Shown: positions 42,901 to 53,443, counted from the stretch's first letter. The stretch is DNA of 64,000 nucleotides from Albidovulum marisflavi (GCF_025751435.1 NZ_JAOWKY010000004.1:248001-312000); one strand, 5' to 3'. Notes: a model not told the origin generated them from the sequence alone. Made by a program: numbers and translations.

Positions 42901-45164
42901 TGCTCGTTCTCCGCCGCTTCGGCGGCCCTCTCCTTGGCGCCACGCCCACCCGCGCGGGCGCGCGGCAGGCGAATTTCGGCAAGCGCACCGCGATGGTGGT
43001 TGCCGTCGAAGACGGGCGCATCAGTCAATGTCAGCGTCCCGCCGTGTTCCTCGATGATCTTCTTGACGATGGGCAAACCCAGCCCCGTCCCCTTTTCGCG
43101 CGTCGTCACATAGGGCTCGAACAGTCGCGCGCGATCCTCGGGCAAGCCGATCCCGTTGTCCTCGATGCGGATCGTGACGACCTCGGGCGTGACCGCCATA
43201 GCCACGCGCACCTCTGGCGCATAGCCTGCAGGGGCGCCCTTCTCCACAAGGGATTCCACGGCCTCGCCACCATTCTTGATCAGGTTGGTAATCGCCTGAG
43301 AGATCATGGTCGCGTCAAGCTCGACGATTACGGGATCCTTGGGCAGATCCGACGAAAGGCGCGCACCATGCAGCGCGCCTTCCTGAAGGGTCACCGCGTC
43401 GCGCATCAGCTTGGCCAGGTCGTGGTCACGCCGGTCGGGTTCTGGCATGCGCGCGAACTTGGAAAACTCATCCACGATCCGCCGCAGGTCGCCGGTCTGG
43501 CGGATGATGACATCCGTCATCTGCATCAGCGCTTCGGCGTCCTCACCTTCGACCAGCCGCGAAAACTTGCGGCGGATGCGTTCGGCGGAAAGTTGGATCG
43601 GGGTCAGGGGGTTCTTGATCTCGTGTGCGATGCGTCGCGCCACGTCGCCCCAGGCCGCCATGCGCTGCGCGCTGACCAGGTCGGTCACGTCGTCGAAGGC
43701 GACCACATATCCCTCAAGCCGACCCTCGGCGTTGCGCCGAGTCGCCATTCGCACCAGAAGACTTTCCAGTCTGCCAGAGCGTGACACCTTGATTTCCTCT
43801 TGCGCGGCCTCTCCCAGCCCTTCGCGCAGACGGCTTAGAAGCGCGGAAAATTCTGGCACGGCATCCGAAAGCGCGCGGTCGTGGTCGCGGTCCTCGTCCA
43901 TTTCCAGCAGGCGCACGGCGGCGCGGTTCAGGAAGTCCACCCGCCCGTCGGCATCCAGCCCCACGACCCCGGACGTCACCGACGACAGGACCGAGTCGAA
44001 CAGGCGTCTTCGCCGCTCTGTCTGGCGGTGGCTGTCCATAAGGGCCTCGCGCTGGCCCTTCAACTGCCGGGTCATCTGGTTAAAGACGCGCCCAAGCATC
44101 GCGATTTCGTCGTCGCCCGATTCTTCGTGCACCTGCACGTCCAGATCACCTGCGCCGACACGCTGTGCGGCCCCCGCCAGACGTCCCACGGGGCGCGACA
44201 GGCGCTCGGCGAACCAAAGGCCGGTCAGGATCGCCGCCAGCACGAGGATCAGCGCAAAGCCAAGATAGACCAGGCCGAACTCGAACAGAACGCGCCCCCG
44301 CGTGGATTCAAGCTGCTGATAAAGACCCACAGTTTCACGCGTGTCATCCAGGAGGCTCAGAAGCTGGCCGTCGACCGCGCGCGAGACATAAAGAAAGCGG
44401 TCGGCGAACCCGTCTAGCCTGACAAGCGCCCGGAATTCGTTGTTCTTCCAGTCCTCGATAAGGGCCGCTTCGCCTTCCACGGCGCGATCGAAGTCATCAG
44501 CGGCGGGCTCCTCGTAATCGAACAGGTAGGACCGTTCGCCGCGCGCCCTGATTTCGCCTCCGCCATCGATCACGTAAGCTTCCTTCAGCCCGCGCTGGAT
44601 CTGCCCCTGCGCCTGCGTCAGCGCCTGGCGAAGTTCCGCGTCAGATAGCAGGAAGGAGTTCTGGCGGGCGGCCTCCAGGAATCGCGCCAAGGCGTTCGCG
44701 TCTGTCACCAGATCGCGGCGATGTTCCTCCTGGTAGGCTTCGGCGGCCGACAGAGAGGTTCCCACCACGCTGCGCACCCGATCAGAAAACCAACCCTCAA
44801 GCCCGATGTTGACGGTCAGGCCCGCGAAGATGGCCACGATGATCGTGGGAACAAGCGCAATCCCGGCAAACACGCCCGTCAGCCGCAGGTGAAGCCGCGA
44901 CCCCGCCGACTGGGCGCGCCGCGCGGCGATCATCTGCGCGAGCCGTGACAGGATCAGCGTTGCCAGCAGCAGGAAATAGACGAAGTCCGCAAGCAGGATC
45001 AGGCGAAGGGCGGTGGAGTTCGCGCCCTGCCCCATCGGGCCAAGTGCAACGAAGGTCGCGAAGGCCAAAAGCGGTCCCAGCACGACCAATCCAAGGGTCG
45101 CGACGTTCTGCGCACGCCTCTGACGGCGAAGGCGGCTGATCCGCTCCCATGGAGAAATGCGCAT
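42897..45164 (-). CDS. ntrY: Sensor histidine kinase NtrY
   Basis: A 755-residue membrane kinase: N-terminal transmembrane helices (about 20-110), a periplasmic sensor region, another helix near 290-310, then HAMP (RLSRPVGRLAGAAQRVGAGD), PAS, HisKA with the phospho-histidine in [20 protein letters not shown] near 505, and an ATPase domain (DNGIGLPEDRARLFEPYVTT, GTGLGLPIVKKI). It phosphorylates NtrX in nitrogen and redox control. ATG at 45164 follows AGGG; an upstream TTG is less likely. Confidence 0.95.
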   Translation of the reverse strand: MRISPWERISRLRRQRRAQNVATLGLVVLGPLLAFATFVALGPMGQGANSTALRLILLADFVYFLLLATLILSRLAQMIAARRAQSAGSRLHLRLTGVFAGIALVPTIIVAIFAGLTVNIGLEGWFSDRVRSVVGTSLSAAEAYQEEHRRDLVTDANALARFLEAARQNSFLLSDAELRQALTQAQGQIQRGLKEAYVIDGGGEIRARGERSYLFDYEEPAADDFDRAVEGEAALIEDWKNNEFRALVRLDGFADRFLYVSRAVDGQLLSLLDDTRETVGLYQQLESTRGRVLFEFGLVYLGFALILVLAAILTGLWFAERLSRPVGRLAGAAQRVGAGDLDVQVHEESGDDEIAMLGRVFNQMTRQLKGQREALMDSHRQTERRRRLFDSVLSSVTSGVVGLDADGRVDFLNRAAVRLLEMDEDRDHDRALSDAVPEFSALLSRLREGLGEAAQEEIKVSRSGRLESLLVRMATRRNAEGRLEGYVVAFDDVTDLVSAQRMAAWGDVARRIAHEIKNPLTPIQLSAERIRRKFSRLVEGEDAEALMQMTDVIIRQTGDLRRIVDEFSKFARMPEPDRRDHDLAKLMRDAVTLQEGALHGARLSSDLPKDPVIVELDATMISQAITNLIKNGGEAVESLVEKGAPAGYAPEVRVAMAVTPEVVTIRIEDNGIGLPEDRARLFEPYVTTREKGTGLGLPIVKKIIEEHGGTLTLTDAPVFDGNHHRGALAEIRLPRARAGGRGAKERAAEAAENEQ

Positions 45165-45275
45165 GAAGCCCTGCAAGAGGCCGCCCCTGATTTCGTGCCG
45201 CGTGTCGCGGATACCGCCAACATGTCGTGGTCTAGTTTCGGTTGCGACCGATTTGCCACGCTTTGTGTTGCGATT

Positions 45276-46646
45276 TTACATCAACTTTCGGCGCCGAGTC
45301 ACGCGAATATCGAGATCGGTAATCTTCTTGCGCAATGTGTTCCGGTTTATGCCCAGAAGATCGGCGCATTTCGCCTGATTGCCGGCGGTCGCGTCCAGCG
45401 CGATCTCGATCAGCGGCAACTCCATTTCCTTTAGAATACGGTCATATAGTCCGGGCGGAGGCAGGGTGCCGCCATGCAGGTCGAAGTACCGGCGAAGGTG
45501 GCGCCCGATCGAAGCGGAAAGCCGCTCATCGGATCCGGCCCCCATCTGTGGGCGTGCGACGGGCTGGGTTCCAAGCGCCGACTCGATCTCGGCCCGGCTG
45601 ATTTCGGGTTCGGGCGCGGTGACGGCGAAGCGGCGGAGCGTGTTTTCCAGCTGGCGGACATTGCCGGGCCATGGATAGGCGCGGATCAGTTCGATCGCGT
45701 CCGGGCGCAGCGTCTTCTGCCCCAGCCCGTCGCGTGCGTCGCGCGCCAGAAAGTGGTTGGCAAGCAGCGGAATATCCTCGACCCGCTCACGCAGGGCCGG
45801 CACCGCGAGAGTCACGCCGGACAGCCGATAGAACAGGTCCTTGCGGAACTGGCCGGCCTCGGTCTTCTTCGCCAGATCCTCTTGCGAAGTCGCGATGATG
45901 CGCGGAGCGTTCGAAGGCAGCGCGTCCATCATGCGGACGATGCGGCCCTGTATCTCGTCATCGAAGTCGCCCACCTCGTCGAATACCAGCGTGCCGCCGC
46001 GGGCGCGGGCCAGCAAGGCGGACGGCCCGTCCATGCCCTGAAGGTCGCTTGCCTGCGCCGTGACGAAGGGCAGCGTGCGGCGGTCCGAAAAATCGTGGAT
46101 GGCCCGCGCGATCAACGACTTTCCCGTGCCGCTCTCGCCCGTGATCAGCACGGGCAGGTCGGCGTTCATTACCCGCGCGACCAGCCGGTAGAGCGTCTGC
46201 ATCGCGGGCGTGCGCCCGACCAGCGGCAGGTCGTCGCCGGGCGTTCGCGGCGCTGCCGATTCCTGGGCGGGTGTGCGGCGGCGCTTCTGTTCCAGCGCGC
46301 GCGCGGCACGCTTCATCAGGTCGGGAAGGTCAAACGGCTTGGGTAGATAGTCGAACGCCTCCGCCTCGGCCGCCTGGATCGCGGTCATGATCGTGTTTTG
46401 CGCGGAAATGACGATGACGGGCATACCCGGGCGCGCGGCGGCGATCTTGGGCAGGGCTTCCAAGCCGTTTCCGTCCGGCATGATGACATCGGATATCACC
46501 AGGTCACCCTTGCCCTCCTCGACCCAACGCAAGAGCGTGACAAGCGATGATGTCGCGTGAACCTTGCAGCCCGCACGGGTCAGTGCCTGCGTCAGCACCG
46601 TGCGAATCGTGCGATCGTCGTCTGCGACAAGAACGGTCCCGTCCAT
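45276..46646 (-). CDS. ntrC: Nitrogen response regulator NtrC, GAFTGA-less
   Basis: A 456-residue regulator: receiver (D53 in [12 protein letters not shown]), AAA+ domain (Walker [13 protein letters not shown] near 169-180, Walker [11 protein letters not shown] near 219-228) and a C-terminal Fis-type helix-turn-helix ([21 protein letters not shown]). Between the walkers it reads [21 protein letters not shown] (in parts), so the ELFGHEKGAFTGA segment is missing. Rhodobacter capsulatus NtrC shares this deletion and works with sigma-70 polymerase. ATG at 46646 follows AAGGAG and overlaps the ntrB stop by one base. Confidence 0.95.
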   Translation of the reverse strand: MDGTVLVADDDRTIRTVLTQALTRAGCKVHATSSLVTLLRWVEEGKGDLVISDVIMPDGNGLEALPKIAAARPGMPVIVISAQNTIMTAIQAAEAEAFDYLPKPFDLPDLMKRAARALEQKRRRTPAQESAAPRTPGDDLPLVGRTPAMQTLYRLVARVMNADLPVLITGESGTGKSLIARAIHDFSDRRTLPFVTAQASDLQGMDGPSALLARARGGTLVFDEVGDFDDEIQGRIVRMMDALPSNAPRIIATSQEDLAKKTEAGQFRKDLFYRLSGVTLAVPALRERVEDIPLLANHFLARDARDGLGQKTLRPDAIELIRAYPWPGNVRQLENTLRRFAVTAPEPEISRAEIESALGTQPVARPQMGAGSDERLSASIGRHLRRYFDLHGGTLPPPGLYDRILKEMELPLIEIALDATAGNQAKCADLLGINRNTLRKKITDLDIRVTRRRKLM

Positions 46647-47722
46647 CACTCACTCCTTTCGACATCAGACTTGGGGGCGACGGGCAGCGAGACCCGGAAG
46701 ATGGTGCGCCCCGGCACCGAGTCGACCCCTATCCAGCCGCCATGGTCGCCAACGATCTTGGACACCAGCGCAAGCCCCAGCCCCGTGCCGTTTTCCCGCC
46801 CTGAAACGAACGGATCGAAGATTTCCGAGGCGATCTCTGCGGGTATGCCGGGGCCGTCGTCGATGATCTCGATCTGAAGCGGGAGAGCGACGCCCGAGCC
46901 ATCCTGAAGCCTGAGCCGCAGAGACAGATCGTAGAACGTATGAATCCGGATCGTCCCTCCGTTGGGCGAGGCTTCGGCCGCATTCTTCAGTAGGTTCAGG
47001 AAAACCTGCACCAACTGGTCCGTGTCGCCTGCCGTCGAGGGAAGCGAGGGATCGTAATCCTCGACGATGGTCATGTGCGCGGCAAACCCCAGAAGCGCAG
47101 AGCGCCTTGCGCGATCCAGGACGTCATGGATGTTTACGGGGCGGCGTTCCGGCGGCCTGAGGTTTCCGAACTGCTCCACCTGTTCCAGAAGCTTCACGAT
47201 GCGGCGGCTTTCCGCGACGATAAGGTCCGTAAGCTCCTGATCCTCGGGCGAAAGCGACATGGACAACAACTGCGCGGCCCCAGTGATGCCCGCCAACGGG
47301 TTCTTGATCTCATGCGCCAGCATCTCGGCCATGCCGATGGCGGATTTTGCCGATGACTTGATCGCCCCGCCGCGGCCAAGCCTGTCCGCGAACTCGCGCG
47401 GCGCGATAAGAAGCAGAATGGTGTCGGGGTCGTCGGTCAGCGATGCAGCCTGAAGGTTGCACAGAACCGGCGCCCGTTCGCCGGTGCCCACGGCTACGTC
47501 ATTGATGAAGACAGGCGACCGGTTCACGCGTATGCGCGCGAACGCCTCTTCCAGCGGGGCGTCGATGGCAACGCGCTCGAAGAAGTTCTGGCCCTTCAGG
47601 CTGCGGGCGGAGAGGTTCAGGAACAACTCTGCGGGTGCGTTCACATCGACCGTGCGGCCTTCGGCGCCAATGAGGATCGCGGGTATGGGCAGCGACGCCC
47701 AGACAGAGGCCGAGGCGTTCAT
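46646..47722 (-). CDS. ntrB: Nitrogen sensor kinase/phosphatase NtrB
   Basis: A 358-residue soluble histidine kinase: PAS domain (about 5-120), HisKA with [22 protein letters not shown] near 130-150, and an HATPase domain ending in [33 protein letters not shown] (in parts). It controls NtrC phosphorylation in response to PII proteins. ATG at 47722 overlaps the dusB stop as ATGA; a much longer upstream frame lies inside dusB and has no kinase features. Confidence 0.95.
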   Translation of the reverse strand: MNASASVWASLPIPAILIGAEGRTVDVNAPAELFLNLSARSLKGQNFFERVAIDAPLEEAFARIRVNRSPVFINDVAVGTGERAPVLCNLQAASLTDDPDTILLLIAPREFADRLGRGGAIKSSAKSAIGMAEMLAHEIKNPLAGITGAAQLLSMSLSPEDQELTDLIVAESRRIVKLLEQVEQFGNLRPPERRPVNIHDVLDRARRSALLGFAAHMTIVEDYDPSLPSTAGDTDQLVQVFLNLLKNAAEASPNGGTIRIHTFYDLSLRLRLQDGSGVALPLQIEIIDDGPGIPAEIASEIFDPFVSGRENGTGLGLALVSKIVGDHGGWIGVDSVPGRTIFRVSLPVAPKSDVERSE

Positions 47723-48717
47723 GCGGCCCTCTGCGCGGGAAGATCGGCAAAGGTGGCGCGGATCAGGTCGCGCACTTCCTCCGGCTGCGACGCGACCATC
47801 ATCCGGGCGCGAAGATCGGGTCGCGCTCGGGCTTCGTCCGCGTACCAGCCCAGGTGCTTGCGCGCGATCCGGAGCCCCAGCTCGGGCCCATAGAAATCCA
47901 GCATGTCGTCGTAATGGCCAAGGATCATCTCGGCGCGCGCGGCGGCTTCGGGGATGGCCGGGGTCGGTCGACCGAACAGCGCCGCCGCGATCTCGGCAAG
48001 GCGCCATGGCGCGCCTTGGGCGCCCCGCCCGACCATCACGCCATCGGCCCCCGAATGGGCCAATGCCAGGGCAGCGTCCTTGGCGGAACAGATGTCTCCG
48101 TTGGCGATGACCGGGATCGAAACCGCCGACTTGACGGCCCCAATGGCGCCCCAGTCCGCCTGTCCCTTGTAGAATTGCTGCCGCGTCCGCCCGTGCACCG
48201 TGATCATGCGCACGCCCGCACCTTCGGCCCGGCGTGCCAGTTCAGGCGCGTTCAGACAATCCGCGTCCCACCCAAGCCTGCACTTCAGCGTGACGGGCAG
48301 GTCTACGGCCTCGACCACGGACTCGATCAAGGTGAGCGCGTGGTCAAGATCGCGCATAAGCGCCGACCCCGACATGCCGCCGGTTACCTTCTTGGCAGGG
48401 CAACCCATGTTGATGTCGATCACAGAGGCGCCCATATCCGCCACAAGGCGCGCCGCTTCACCCATCGCGCGCGCTTCGCGCCCGGCCAGCTGCACCGAGG
48501 TCGTAACTTTGGCGTCACCCAGACCCAGGTCGGTACGCGCCTTGGCACGGACCGATGGTTTCGCGGTCAGCATCTCACCCGAGGCGACCATCTCGGACAC
48601 GACCAACCCGGCCCCGAAAGACGCGACCAGTCTGCGAAACGGAAGGTCCGTGATCCCGGCAAGCGGAGCCAGGAACACGGGCGGGTCAAGTGTCACGGTG
48701 CCAACGGCGATCGCCAC
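47719..48717 (-). CDS. dusB: tRNA-dihydrouridine synthase B (NifR3)
   Basis: DusB reduces uridines in tRNA using FMN and NADPH. The 332-residue protein has [19 protein letters not shown] near 9-27, the active-site stretch [22 protein letters not shown] near 107-128 with the catalytic cysteine, and [12 protein letters not shown] and [13 protein letters not shown] near 208-245. GTG at 48717 is chosen because AGGAAAGATC precedes it and the product then has the family N-terminus. It heads the ntr block, as nifR3 does in Rhodobacter. Confidence 0.93.
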   Translation of the reverse strand: MAIAVGTVTLDPPVFLAPLAGITDLPFRRLVASFGAGLVVSEMVASGEMLTAKPSVRAKARTDLGLGDAKVTTSVQLAGREARAMGEAARLVADMGASVIDINMGCPAKKVTGGMSGSALMRDLDHALTLIESVVEAVDLPVTLKCRLGWDADCLNAPELARRAEGAGVRMITVHGRTRQQFYKGQADWGAIGAVKSAVSIPVIANGDICSAKDAALALAHSGADGVMVGRGAQGAPWRLAEIAAALFGRPTPAIPEAAARAEMILGHYDDMLDFYGPELGLRIARKHLGWYADEARARPDLRARMMVASQPEEVRDLIRATFADLPAQRAA

Positions 48718-48904
48718 GATCTTTCCTTTCAGCTTCGGTGTCTGGCTACCGTCGCGGGGGCGCGGCCGCAATGGACCATGATTACGATTTGGGCAGCGTT
48801 TCCCACTTGCACAATTTTTAATCAACATGGAAGGGCGAATTGCGACATTACCGGCATTGTAAGCACCCACGCTCCGCACTAGACCACCAGAAAAGGAGGA
48901 CCGG

Positions 48905-50041
48905 ATGCCGGCCACAAGGGACAGGACAGCAGCCGTGATCGTGGCCGCGGGGCGCGGCCTGCGCGCGGGCGGCGAGCAGCCCAAGCAGTGGCAGGCGCTG
49001 GCCGGAACGCCCGTTGTTCTTCACGCTGTTGCAGCCTTTGCGGACTTCGCCCGTGTTGTCGTCGTGATTCATCCCGATGACATGACAACCGGAGTTGCGC
49101 TTCTTGGGGGACGCGTGACCCTGGTCGCCGGTGGCGCGACCCGGTCGGAAAGTGTGCGCAACGCGCTTGAGGTTCTGGACGAATCGGGCGTGGACCATGT
49201 GCTGATCCACGACGGCGCGCGGCCCGTCGTGCCGCGGTCGCTGATCGACCGGGTTCTCGGCGCCTTGGGCAAGGCCGCGGCGCCTGCCCTGCCCGTGACC
49301 GACGCGCTATGGCGGGGCGAGCAGGGCGCGGTTTCCGGCGCCGTTTCGCGTGACGGCCTTTATCGGGCACAGACGCCACAGGGTTTTACGCTCGCCGAAA
49401 TTCTTGCGGCGCATCGTGCGCACCCCGGCGGCGCAGCGGATGATGTCGAGGTCGCGCGCGCGGCCGGTATGGATGTTGCCATCGTCCCGGGCGCTGAAGA
49501 GAATATGAAGATCACCTGGCCGGAGGATTTCGCCCGCGCCGAACGCTTCCTGGGGGGCCGCATGGATGTTCGACTAGGCAACGGTTTCGACGTTCATGCC
49601 TTCTGCGAGGGCGATCACGTCACGCTATGCGGTGTGCATGTGCCGCACGAAAACGGCCTTCTGGGCCATTCCGACGCTGACGTGGGAATGCATGCGCTGA
49701 CCGATGCCATCTACGGCGCTCTGGCGGACGGAGACATCGGGCGGCACTTCCCGCCCTCGGACCCGCAGTGGAAGGGCGCGGCAAGCGAGATATTCCTGAA
49801 GCACGCAGCGGACCGTGCGCGGTCCCGTGGCTTTGCCATATCAAATGCCGATGTGACCCTGATCTGTGAAACGCCCAAGATCGGACCGCATTCCGCAAAG
49901 ATGCAGGCCGAATTGGCGCGCATCATCGGCATCGAGGCCGAAAGGATCTCGGTCAAGGCCACGACCTCGGAAAGGCTGGGATTCACCGGGCGCAAGGAAG
50001 GGATCGCGGCGCTTGCCACCGCGACGCTGGTGAAGGCATGA
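48905..50041 (+). CDS. ispDF: Bifunctional IspD/IspF of the MEP isoprenoid pathway
   Basis: A 378-residue fusion. The IspD part (about 1-219) makes CDP-methylerythritol and shows [19 protein letters not shown] and HDGARPVVP. The IspF part (about 220-378) makes the 2,4-cyclodiphosphate and shows [11 protein letters not shown] (metal ligands D229 and H231), [21 protein letters not shown] and [10 protein letters not shown]. Fusion of these non-consecutive enzymes is common in alphaproteobacteria. The stop overlaps the pgpA start as ATGA. Confidence 0.97.
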   Translation: MPATRDRTAAVIVAAGRGLRAGGEQPKQWQALAGTPVVLHAVAAFADFARVVVVIHPDDMTTGVALLGGRVTLVAGGATRSESVRNALEVLDESGVDHVLIHDGARPVVPRSLIDRVLGALGKAAAPALPVTDALWRGEQGAVSGAVSRDGLYRAQTPQGFTLAEILAAHRAHPGGAADDVEVARAAGMDVAIVPGAEENMKITWPEDFARAERFLGGRMDVRLGNGFDVHAFCEGDHVTLCGVHVPHENGLLGHSDADVGMHALTDAIYGALADGDIGRHFPPSDPQWKGAASEIFLKHAADRARSRGFAISNADVTLICETPKIGPHSAKMQAELARIIGIEAERISVKATTSERLGFTGRKEGIAALATATLVKA

Positions 50042-50532
50042 AGGGGGCGTCGGTCATCGCCACTTTCCTGGGCACCGGGCTGATGCGGCCCGCGCCCGGC
50101 ACCTGGGGATCGCTTGCAGCGCTGCCCGTCGCCTGGGCGCTGATGACGCTGCTGGGGCCGCTCTGGCTGATCCCGGCGGCGGCTTTCGTCTTTGTCGCCG
50201 GCTGGTGGGCCACGGTCGTGGAAACCCGGGGGCAGGACGACCACGATCCCTCCGAGATCGTGATCGACGAAGTCGTCGGTCAGTGGATCGCGTTGTTCCC
50301 CGTCGCCCTCGGGGTTGCGCATACCGGGGCGGGCCTGCTTGACCTTTGGCCCGGATGGATAGCGGCCTTTTTGCTGTTCCGCCTGTTCGACATCTGGAAG
50401 CCCTGGCTTGTCGGCCGGGCGGACCGGCGGGGCGATGCCTTGGGGGTCATGCTGGACGACGTGTGGGCCGGTGTCTTCGCAGCCATCGGCGTGACCGTAC
50501 TGGCCGTCGTGGCGCATGGGGTACTGATGTGA
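50038..50532 (+). CDS. pgpA: Phosphatidylglycerophosphatase A
   Basis: PgpA dephosphorylates phosphatidylglycerophosphate to phosphatidylglycerol. The 164-residue membrane protein has [18 protein letters not shown] near 14-31, the acidic [20 protein letters not shown] near 62-81, and [17 protein letters not shown] near 120, all conserved in the PgpA family, with hydrophobic segments between them. It is coupled to ispDF upstream and cinA downstream. Confidence 0.93.
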   Translation: MKGASVIATFLGTGLMRPAPGTWGSLAALPVAWALMTLLGPLWLIPAAAFVFVAGWWATVVETRGQDDHDPSEIVIDEVVGQWIALFPVALGVAHTGAGLLDLWPGWIAAFLLFRLFDIWKPWLVGRADRRGDALGVMLDDVWAGVFAAIGVTVLAVVAHGVLM

Positions 50533-51002
50533 CCCGGGCCGAGTCTATCCTGTCGCTGGCGCGGCGGAAGGGTGTGATGATCGCCACCGCCGAAAGCTGC
50601 ACCGGGGGCATGGTCGCCGCGGCACTGACGGACGTCGCCGGATCCTCGGACATTTTCGATTGTGGGTTCGTCACCTATTCGAACGCCGCGAAGGTGTCGA
50701 TGCTGGGGGTTTCGGATCGGACGCTTGAGGCGCATGGCGCGGTCAGTGAACCGGTTGCGCGCGAAATGGCTGACGGGGCGCTTGAACGGTCGCGCGCGGC
50801 CCTTGCCGTTTCCGTCACCGGCATCGCGGGGCCGGGAGGATCGGAGTTCAAGCCCGAGGGCCGCGTCTGCTTCGGCCTGGCGGTCCGGGGCCGCCCGACC
50901 ACCGTCGAAACCGTGGAATTCGGCGCGCTCGGCCGAGGCGCGGTGCGCGGCGCAAGCGTCGATCACGCGCTGGACCTCCTGATCCGGTCCCTGTCCGATT
51001 AG
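50529..51002 (+). CDS. CinA-family nicotinamide-nucleotide amidohydrolase
   Basis: A 157-residue stand-alone CinA C-terminal domain (PncC), which deamidates NMN to nicotinate mononucleotide. IATAESCTGGMVAAALTDVAGSSD near 18-41 and AVSVTGIAGPGGSEFKPEGRVCFG (in parts, near 93-116) are the family motifs. The start is GTG at 50529, overlapping the pgpA stop as GTGA; the open frame further upstream lies within pgpA. Confidence 0.9.
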   Translation: MTRAESILSLARRKGVMIATAESCTGGMVAAALTDVAGSSDIFDCGFVTYSNAAKVSMLGVSDRTLEAHGAVSEPVAREMADGALERSRAALAVSVTGIAGPGGSEFKPEGRVCFGLAVRGRPTTVETVEFGALGRGAVRGASVDHALDLLIRSLSD

Positions 51003-51014
51003 TTTCCAAACCGC

Positions 51015-51089
51015 CAGTTATCAAAGCAACGCGAGGTCGCTGCCGCCCAATTATGCGGCAGTTCGATAACTGCTGCCGTTTCGGGCAGC
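51015..51089 (+). promoter_or_regulatory. Hairpin-rich leader between cinA and amt
   Basis: CAGTTATC (51015-51022) is the exact reverse complement of GATAACTG (51065-51072) and encloses TGCCGC (51041-51046)/GCGGCA (51055-51060). A third stem, CTGCC (51073-51077)/GGCAG (51084-51088), follows at once. The set could be a structured amt leader or a cinA terminator/regulator-binding dyad; it has no adjacent T run. Confidence 0.4.
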
Positions 51090-51161
51090 TTCAGTCGCAT
51101 TTGCCGTTTTCTTTTGCCGCGAACCACGCTTACCCGGCGCGGACTTCTTGGGAGGACGGAA

Positions 51162-52340
51162 ATGAACGGTGCGGATACGGCCTGGATCATCGTGGCGACG
51201 GCTTTTGTCTTGATGATGACCCTGCCAGGGCTGGCCCTTTTCTACGGCGGTTTGGTTCGGGCTCGGAACGTCCTGAGCATCTTCATGCAATGCTTCGCGA
51301 TCGCCTGCCTTATGAGCATTCTCTGGCTGGTCGTCGGCTATTCGGTCGCCTTCGGCGGTGAAGGAACCTTCTGGGGCGGGCTTGGGCGCGCCTTCCTTGT
51401 CGGCGTGGATGCGACCACCCTGCGCGGCAACCTGCCCGAGATCCTGTTCTTCGCCTTTCAGATGACCTTTGCGATCATCACCCCTGCCCTTTTCCTCGGC
51501 GCCTTCGCCGAACGCGTCAACTTTGCCTTCGTGCTTCTGTTTTCCGCGCTCTGGATGGTCCTGATCTACGCCCCCGTCGCGCATTGGATCTGGGGCGGCG
51601 GGTTCCTGTCCGATGGCGGCATCTTCGGCGCGGTCGGAACCAGGGATTTCGCGGGCGGGATCGTGGTACACGAAACCGCCGGGCTTGCCGCGCTGCTGCT
51701 GGCGGCCGCGGTCGGCCCGCGAAAGAACAGCACCACGCCCCCGCATAATCCGGGCATGGTGGCGATAGGTGCCGGGCTTCTGTGGGTTGGCTGGTTCGGC
51801 TTCAACGGAGGCTCCGCCCTGGCGGCGGACGGAGCAGCGGCGATGGCGCTGACCGTCACGCATATCTCTGCCGCTGCGGCTTCTCTCACTTGGGTGCTGT
51901 GGGAACGGATCAAGTTCGGTCGGGCCTCGCTGGTCGGTCTTGTGACGGGCACGATCGCGGGCCTCGCGTCGATCACCCCCGCCTCGGGCTACGTAGGACC
52001 CGCGGCCGCGCTGCTGATCGGGGCGGTCGCCGGGATCCTGTGCCAGGAAGCGGTTGCCTTGATCCGCAACAAGACGAAGCTGGACGACACGCTTGATGTT
52101 TTCGCCGTCCACGGCGTTGGCGGGATCTTCGGCACCCTCATGATCGCTGCTTTGGGCGCGGGATCATGGGCAGCGCAGCTTGGGGCGTTGGCAATCGTTG
52201 GTGCGTACACGCTTGCAGGAAGCTGGGTTCTGATCCAGCTTTGCGCGCTGGTCACGCCGCTGCGCGTGGACGCCGAGACGGAGTTCAACGGCCTCGACAT
52301 CTCGACCCACGGCGAGCGCGCCTACGATATGAACTCCTGA
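51162..52340 (+). CDS. amt: Ammonium transporter (Amt family)
   Basis: A 392-residue inner-membrane channel with eleven predicted helices. Conserved features are DTAWIIVATAFVLMMTLPGLALFYGGLVR near the start (in parts), RDFAGGIVVHETAG with the periplasmic-side aspartate and first pore histidine, WFGFNGGSAL, and DVFAVHGVGGIFGTL with the second pore histidine. It lacks an obvious cleaved signal peptide. No glnK gene is adjacent, unlike the usual glnK-amtB pair. GGAGGACGGA precedes ATG at 51162. Confidence 0.95.
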   Translation: MNGADTAWIIVATAFVLMMTLPGLALFYGGLVRARNVLSIFMQCFAIACLMSILWLVVGYSVAFGGEGTFWGGLGRAFLVGVDATTLRGNLPEILFFAFQMTFAIITPALFLGAFAERVNFAFVLLFSALWMVLIYAPVAHWIWGGGFLSDGGIFGAVGTRDFAGGIVVHETAGLAALLLAAAVGPRKNSTTPPHNPGMVAIGAGLLWVGWFGFNGGSALAADGAAAMALTVTHISAAAASLTWVLWERIKFGRASLVGLVTGTIAGLASITPASGYVGPAAALLIGAVAGILCQEAVALIRNKTKLDDTLDVFAVHGVGGIFGTLMIAALGAGSWAAQLGALAIVGAYTLAGSWVLIQLCALVTPLRVDAETEFNGLDISTHGERAYDMNS

Positions 52341-52352
52341 GTACGACGTTGC

Positions 52353-52380
52353 CGGCAGGCGCTTCGCATGGCGCCTGCCG
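52353..52380. terminator. Bidirectional hairpin between amt and ratA
   Basis: CGGCAGGCGC (52353-52362) and GCGCCTGCCG (52371-52380) form a perfect 10-bp stem with an 8-base loop between convergent stop codons; T tracts are short. Confidence 0.65.
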
Positions 52381-52830
52381 TTACCCGTAAAGATCTTGCG
52401 CGCGGGCTTCGAACGCGCGCACGACCCGGCGCATGGCTTCGTCGAAGACGACCCCGATGACCTTCTGAAGGATCGCGTTCTTGAACTCGAAGTCGACATG
52501 GAAGTCGACCTCCGCTCCGCCCTCGGGAAGATCACGGAACGTCCAGCCGGATTTCAGGAACCTGAACGGGCCGTCCAGATATTCGGTGTCGATCCTTCCC
52601 TGTTCCGGCCAAAGCGTAACGCGGCTGCCGAAGCGTTCGCGGAACACCTTGAAGGATATGACAAGATCCGCCTCCATCACCTCGGCCCCGTCGGGCCGCT
52701 TGGTCCGCGTGCGGATGCGCGCGGCGGACGTCCAGGGCAGGAATTCGGGATAGCGCGCGACATCCGCCACCAGATCGTACATCTGGCGCGCCGTGTAAGG
52801 CATCGTCCGCGTCTCGGCATGCGAGGGCAT
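52381..52830 (-). CDS. RatA/COQ10-family START-domain protein
   Basis: A 149-residue protein of the polyketide cyclase/START fold beginning MPSHAETRTMPYTARQMYDLVADVARYPEFLPW (in parts), with DGPFRFLKSGWTFRDLPEGGAEVDFHVDFEF following. Family members are annotated as ubiquinone-binding COQ10 homologues or as the ribosome-associating toxin RatA. There is no ratB gene next to it, so a coenzyme Q-binding housekeeping role is at least as likely. Confidence 0.88.
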   Translation of the reverse strand: MPSHAETRTMPYTARQMYDLVADVARYPEFLPWTSAARIRTRTKRPDGAEVMEADLVISFKVFRERFGSRVTLWPEQGRIDTEYLDGPFRFLKSGWTFRDLPEGGAEVDFHVDFEFKNAILQKVIGVVFDEAMRRVVRAFEARAQDLYG

Positions 52831-52897
52831 CGCTTGTTCCCTTGATGACAGTCGGCGCCGGTTTCGGGTAAAGGAGGCATGAAATCAAGGGGGAACC

Positions 52898-53443
52898 ATG
52901 GCGCATCGCCCATATGTCATCGACGAAATGATCTCGGCCAAGGCCATCGCGGCGCGGATCGAGGCGTTGGCGAAAGAGATCACCCGCGCGTTCGAGGGAA
53001 CCGAAAAGCTTGTGGTCGTCGGGCTGCTGCGCGGCTCTTTCGTCTTCATCGCGGACCTTGTCCGGGAAATCGACCTTCCGGTCGAGGTCGACTTCCTTGA
53101 GGCGTCCTCCTACGGCGACGCCATGGAATCCAGCCGCGAGGTCCGAATCCTCAAGGACCTGCGCGGCGAAATCGCGGGGCGCGATGTTCTGGTGGTCGAA
53201 GATATCGTCGACACCGGGTTCACGCTGCATCACGTCGTGAACCTGCTGAGAAGCCGGGAGCCCAAGCGGCTTGAGGTCTGCGCGCTGCTGGACAAGCCCG
53301 CGCGACGCGAGGTCCCGATCAAGGCCACCTGGACGGGATTCGATATCCCGGATGAATTCGTCGTGGGCTATGGGATCGACTTCGGACAGAGAAACCGAAA
53401 CCTGCCCTTCATCGGCAAGGTCCGCTTCACGGATGACGCCTGA
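52898..53443 (+). CDS. hpt: Hypoxanthine phosphoribosyltransferase
   Basis: A 181-residue type I phosphoribosyltransferase that salvages hypoxanthine or guanine with PRPP. The PRPP loop [12 protein letters not shown] is at about 99-110, and the flexible loop follows [14 protein letters not shown] near 67-79. The C-terminal [20 protein letters not shown] is typical of bacterial Hpt. Its TGA overlaps the ATG of the following small gene. Confidence 0.93.
   Translation: MAHRPYVIDEMISAKAIAARIEALAKEITRAFEGTEKLVVVGLLRGSFVFIADLVREIDLPVEVDFLEASSYGDAMESSREVRILKDLRGEIAGRDVLVVEDIVDTGFTLHHVVNLLRSREPKRLEVCALLDKPARREVPIKATWTGFDIPDEFVVGYGIDFGQRNRNLPFIGKVRFTDDA

Noticed and set aside
41578-43113. 511-codon plus-strand open frame opposite ntrX
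   Set aside because: It is a shadow of the NtrX AAA+ coding sequence; no domain or ribosome-binding site.
51003-51161. Sigma-54 promoter or NtrC box ahead of amt
   Set aside because: No TGGC-N8-TTGC-type element or TGCAC-N-GTGCA dyad could be found.
52381-52830. RatAB toxin-antitoxin pair
   Set aside because: No ratB gene adjoins the START-domain protein, and the COQ10-type role is common in alphaproteobacteria.
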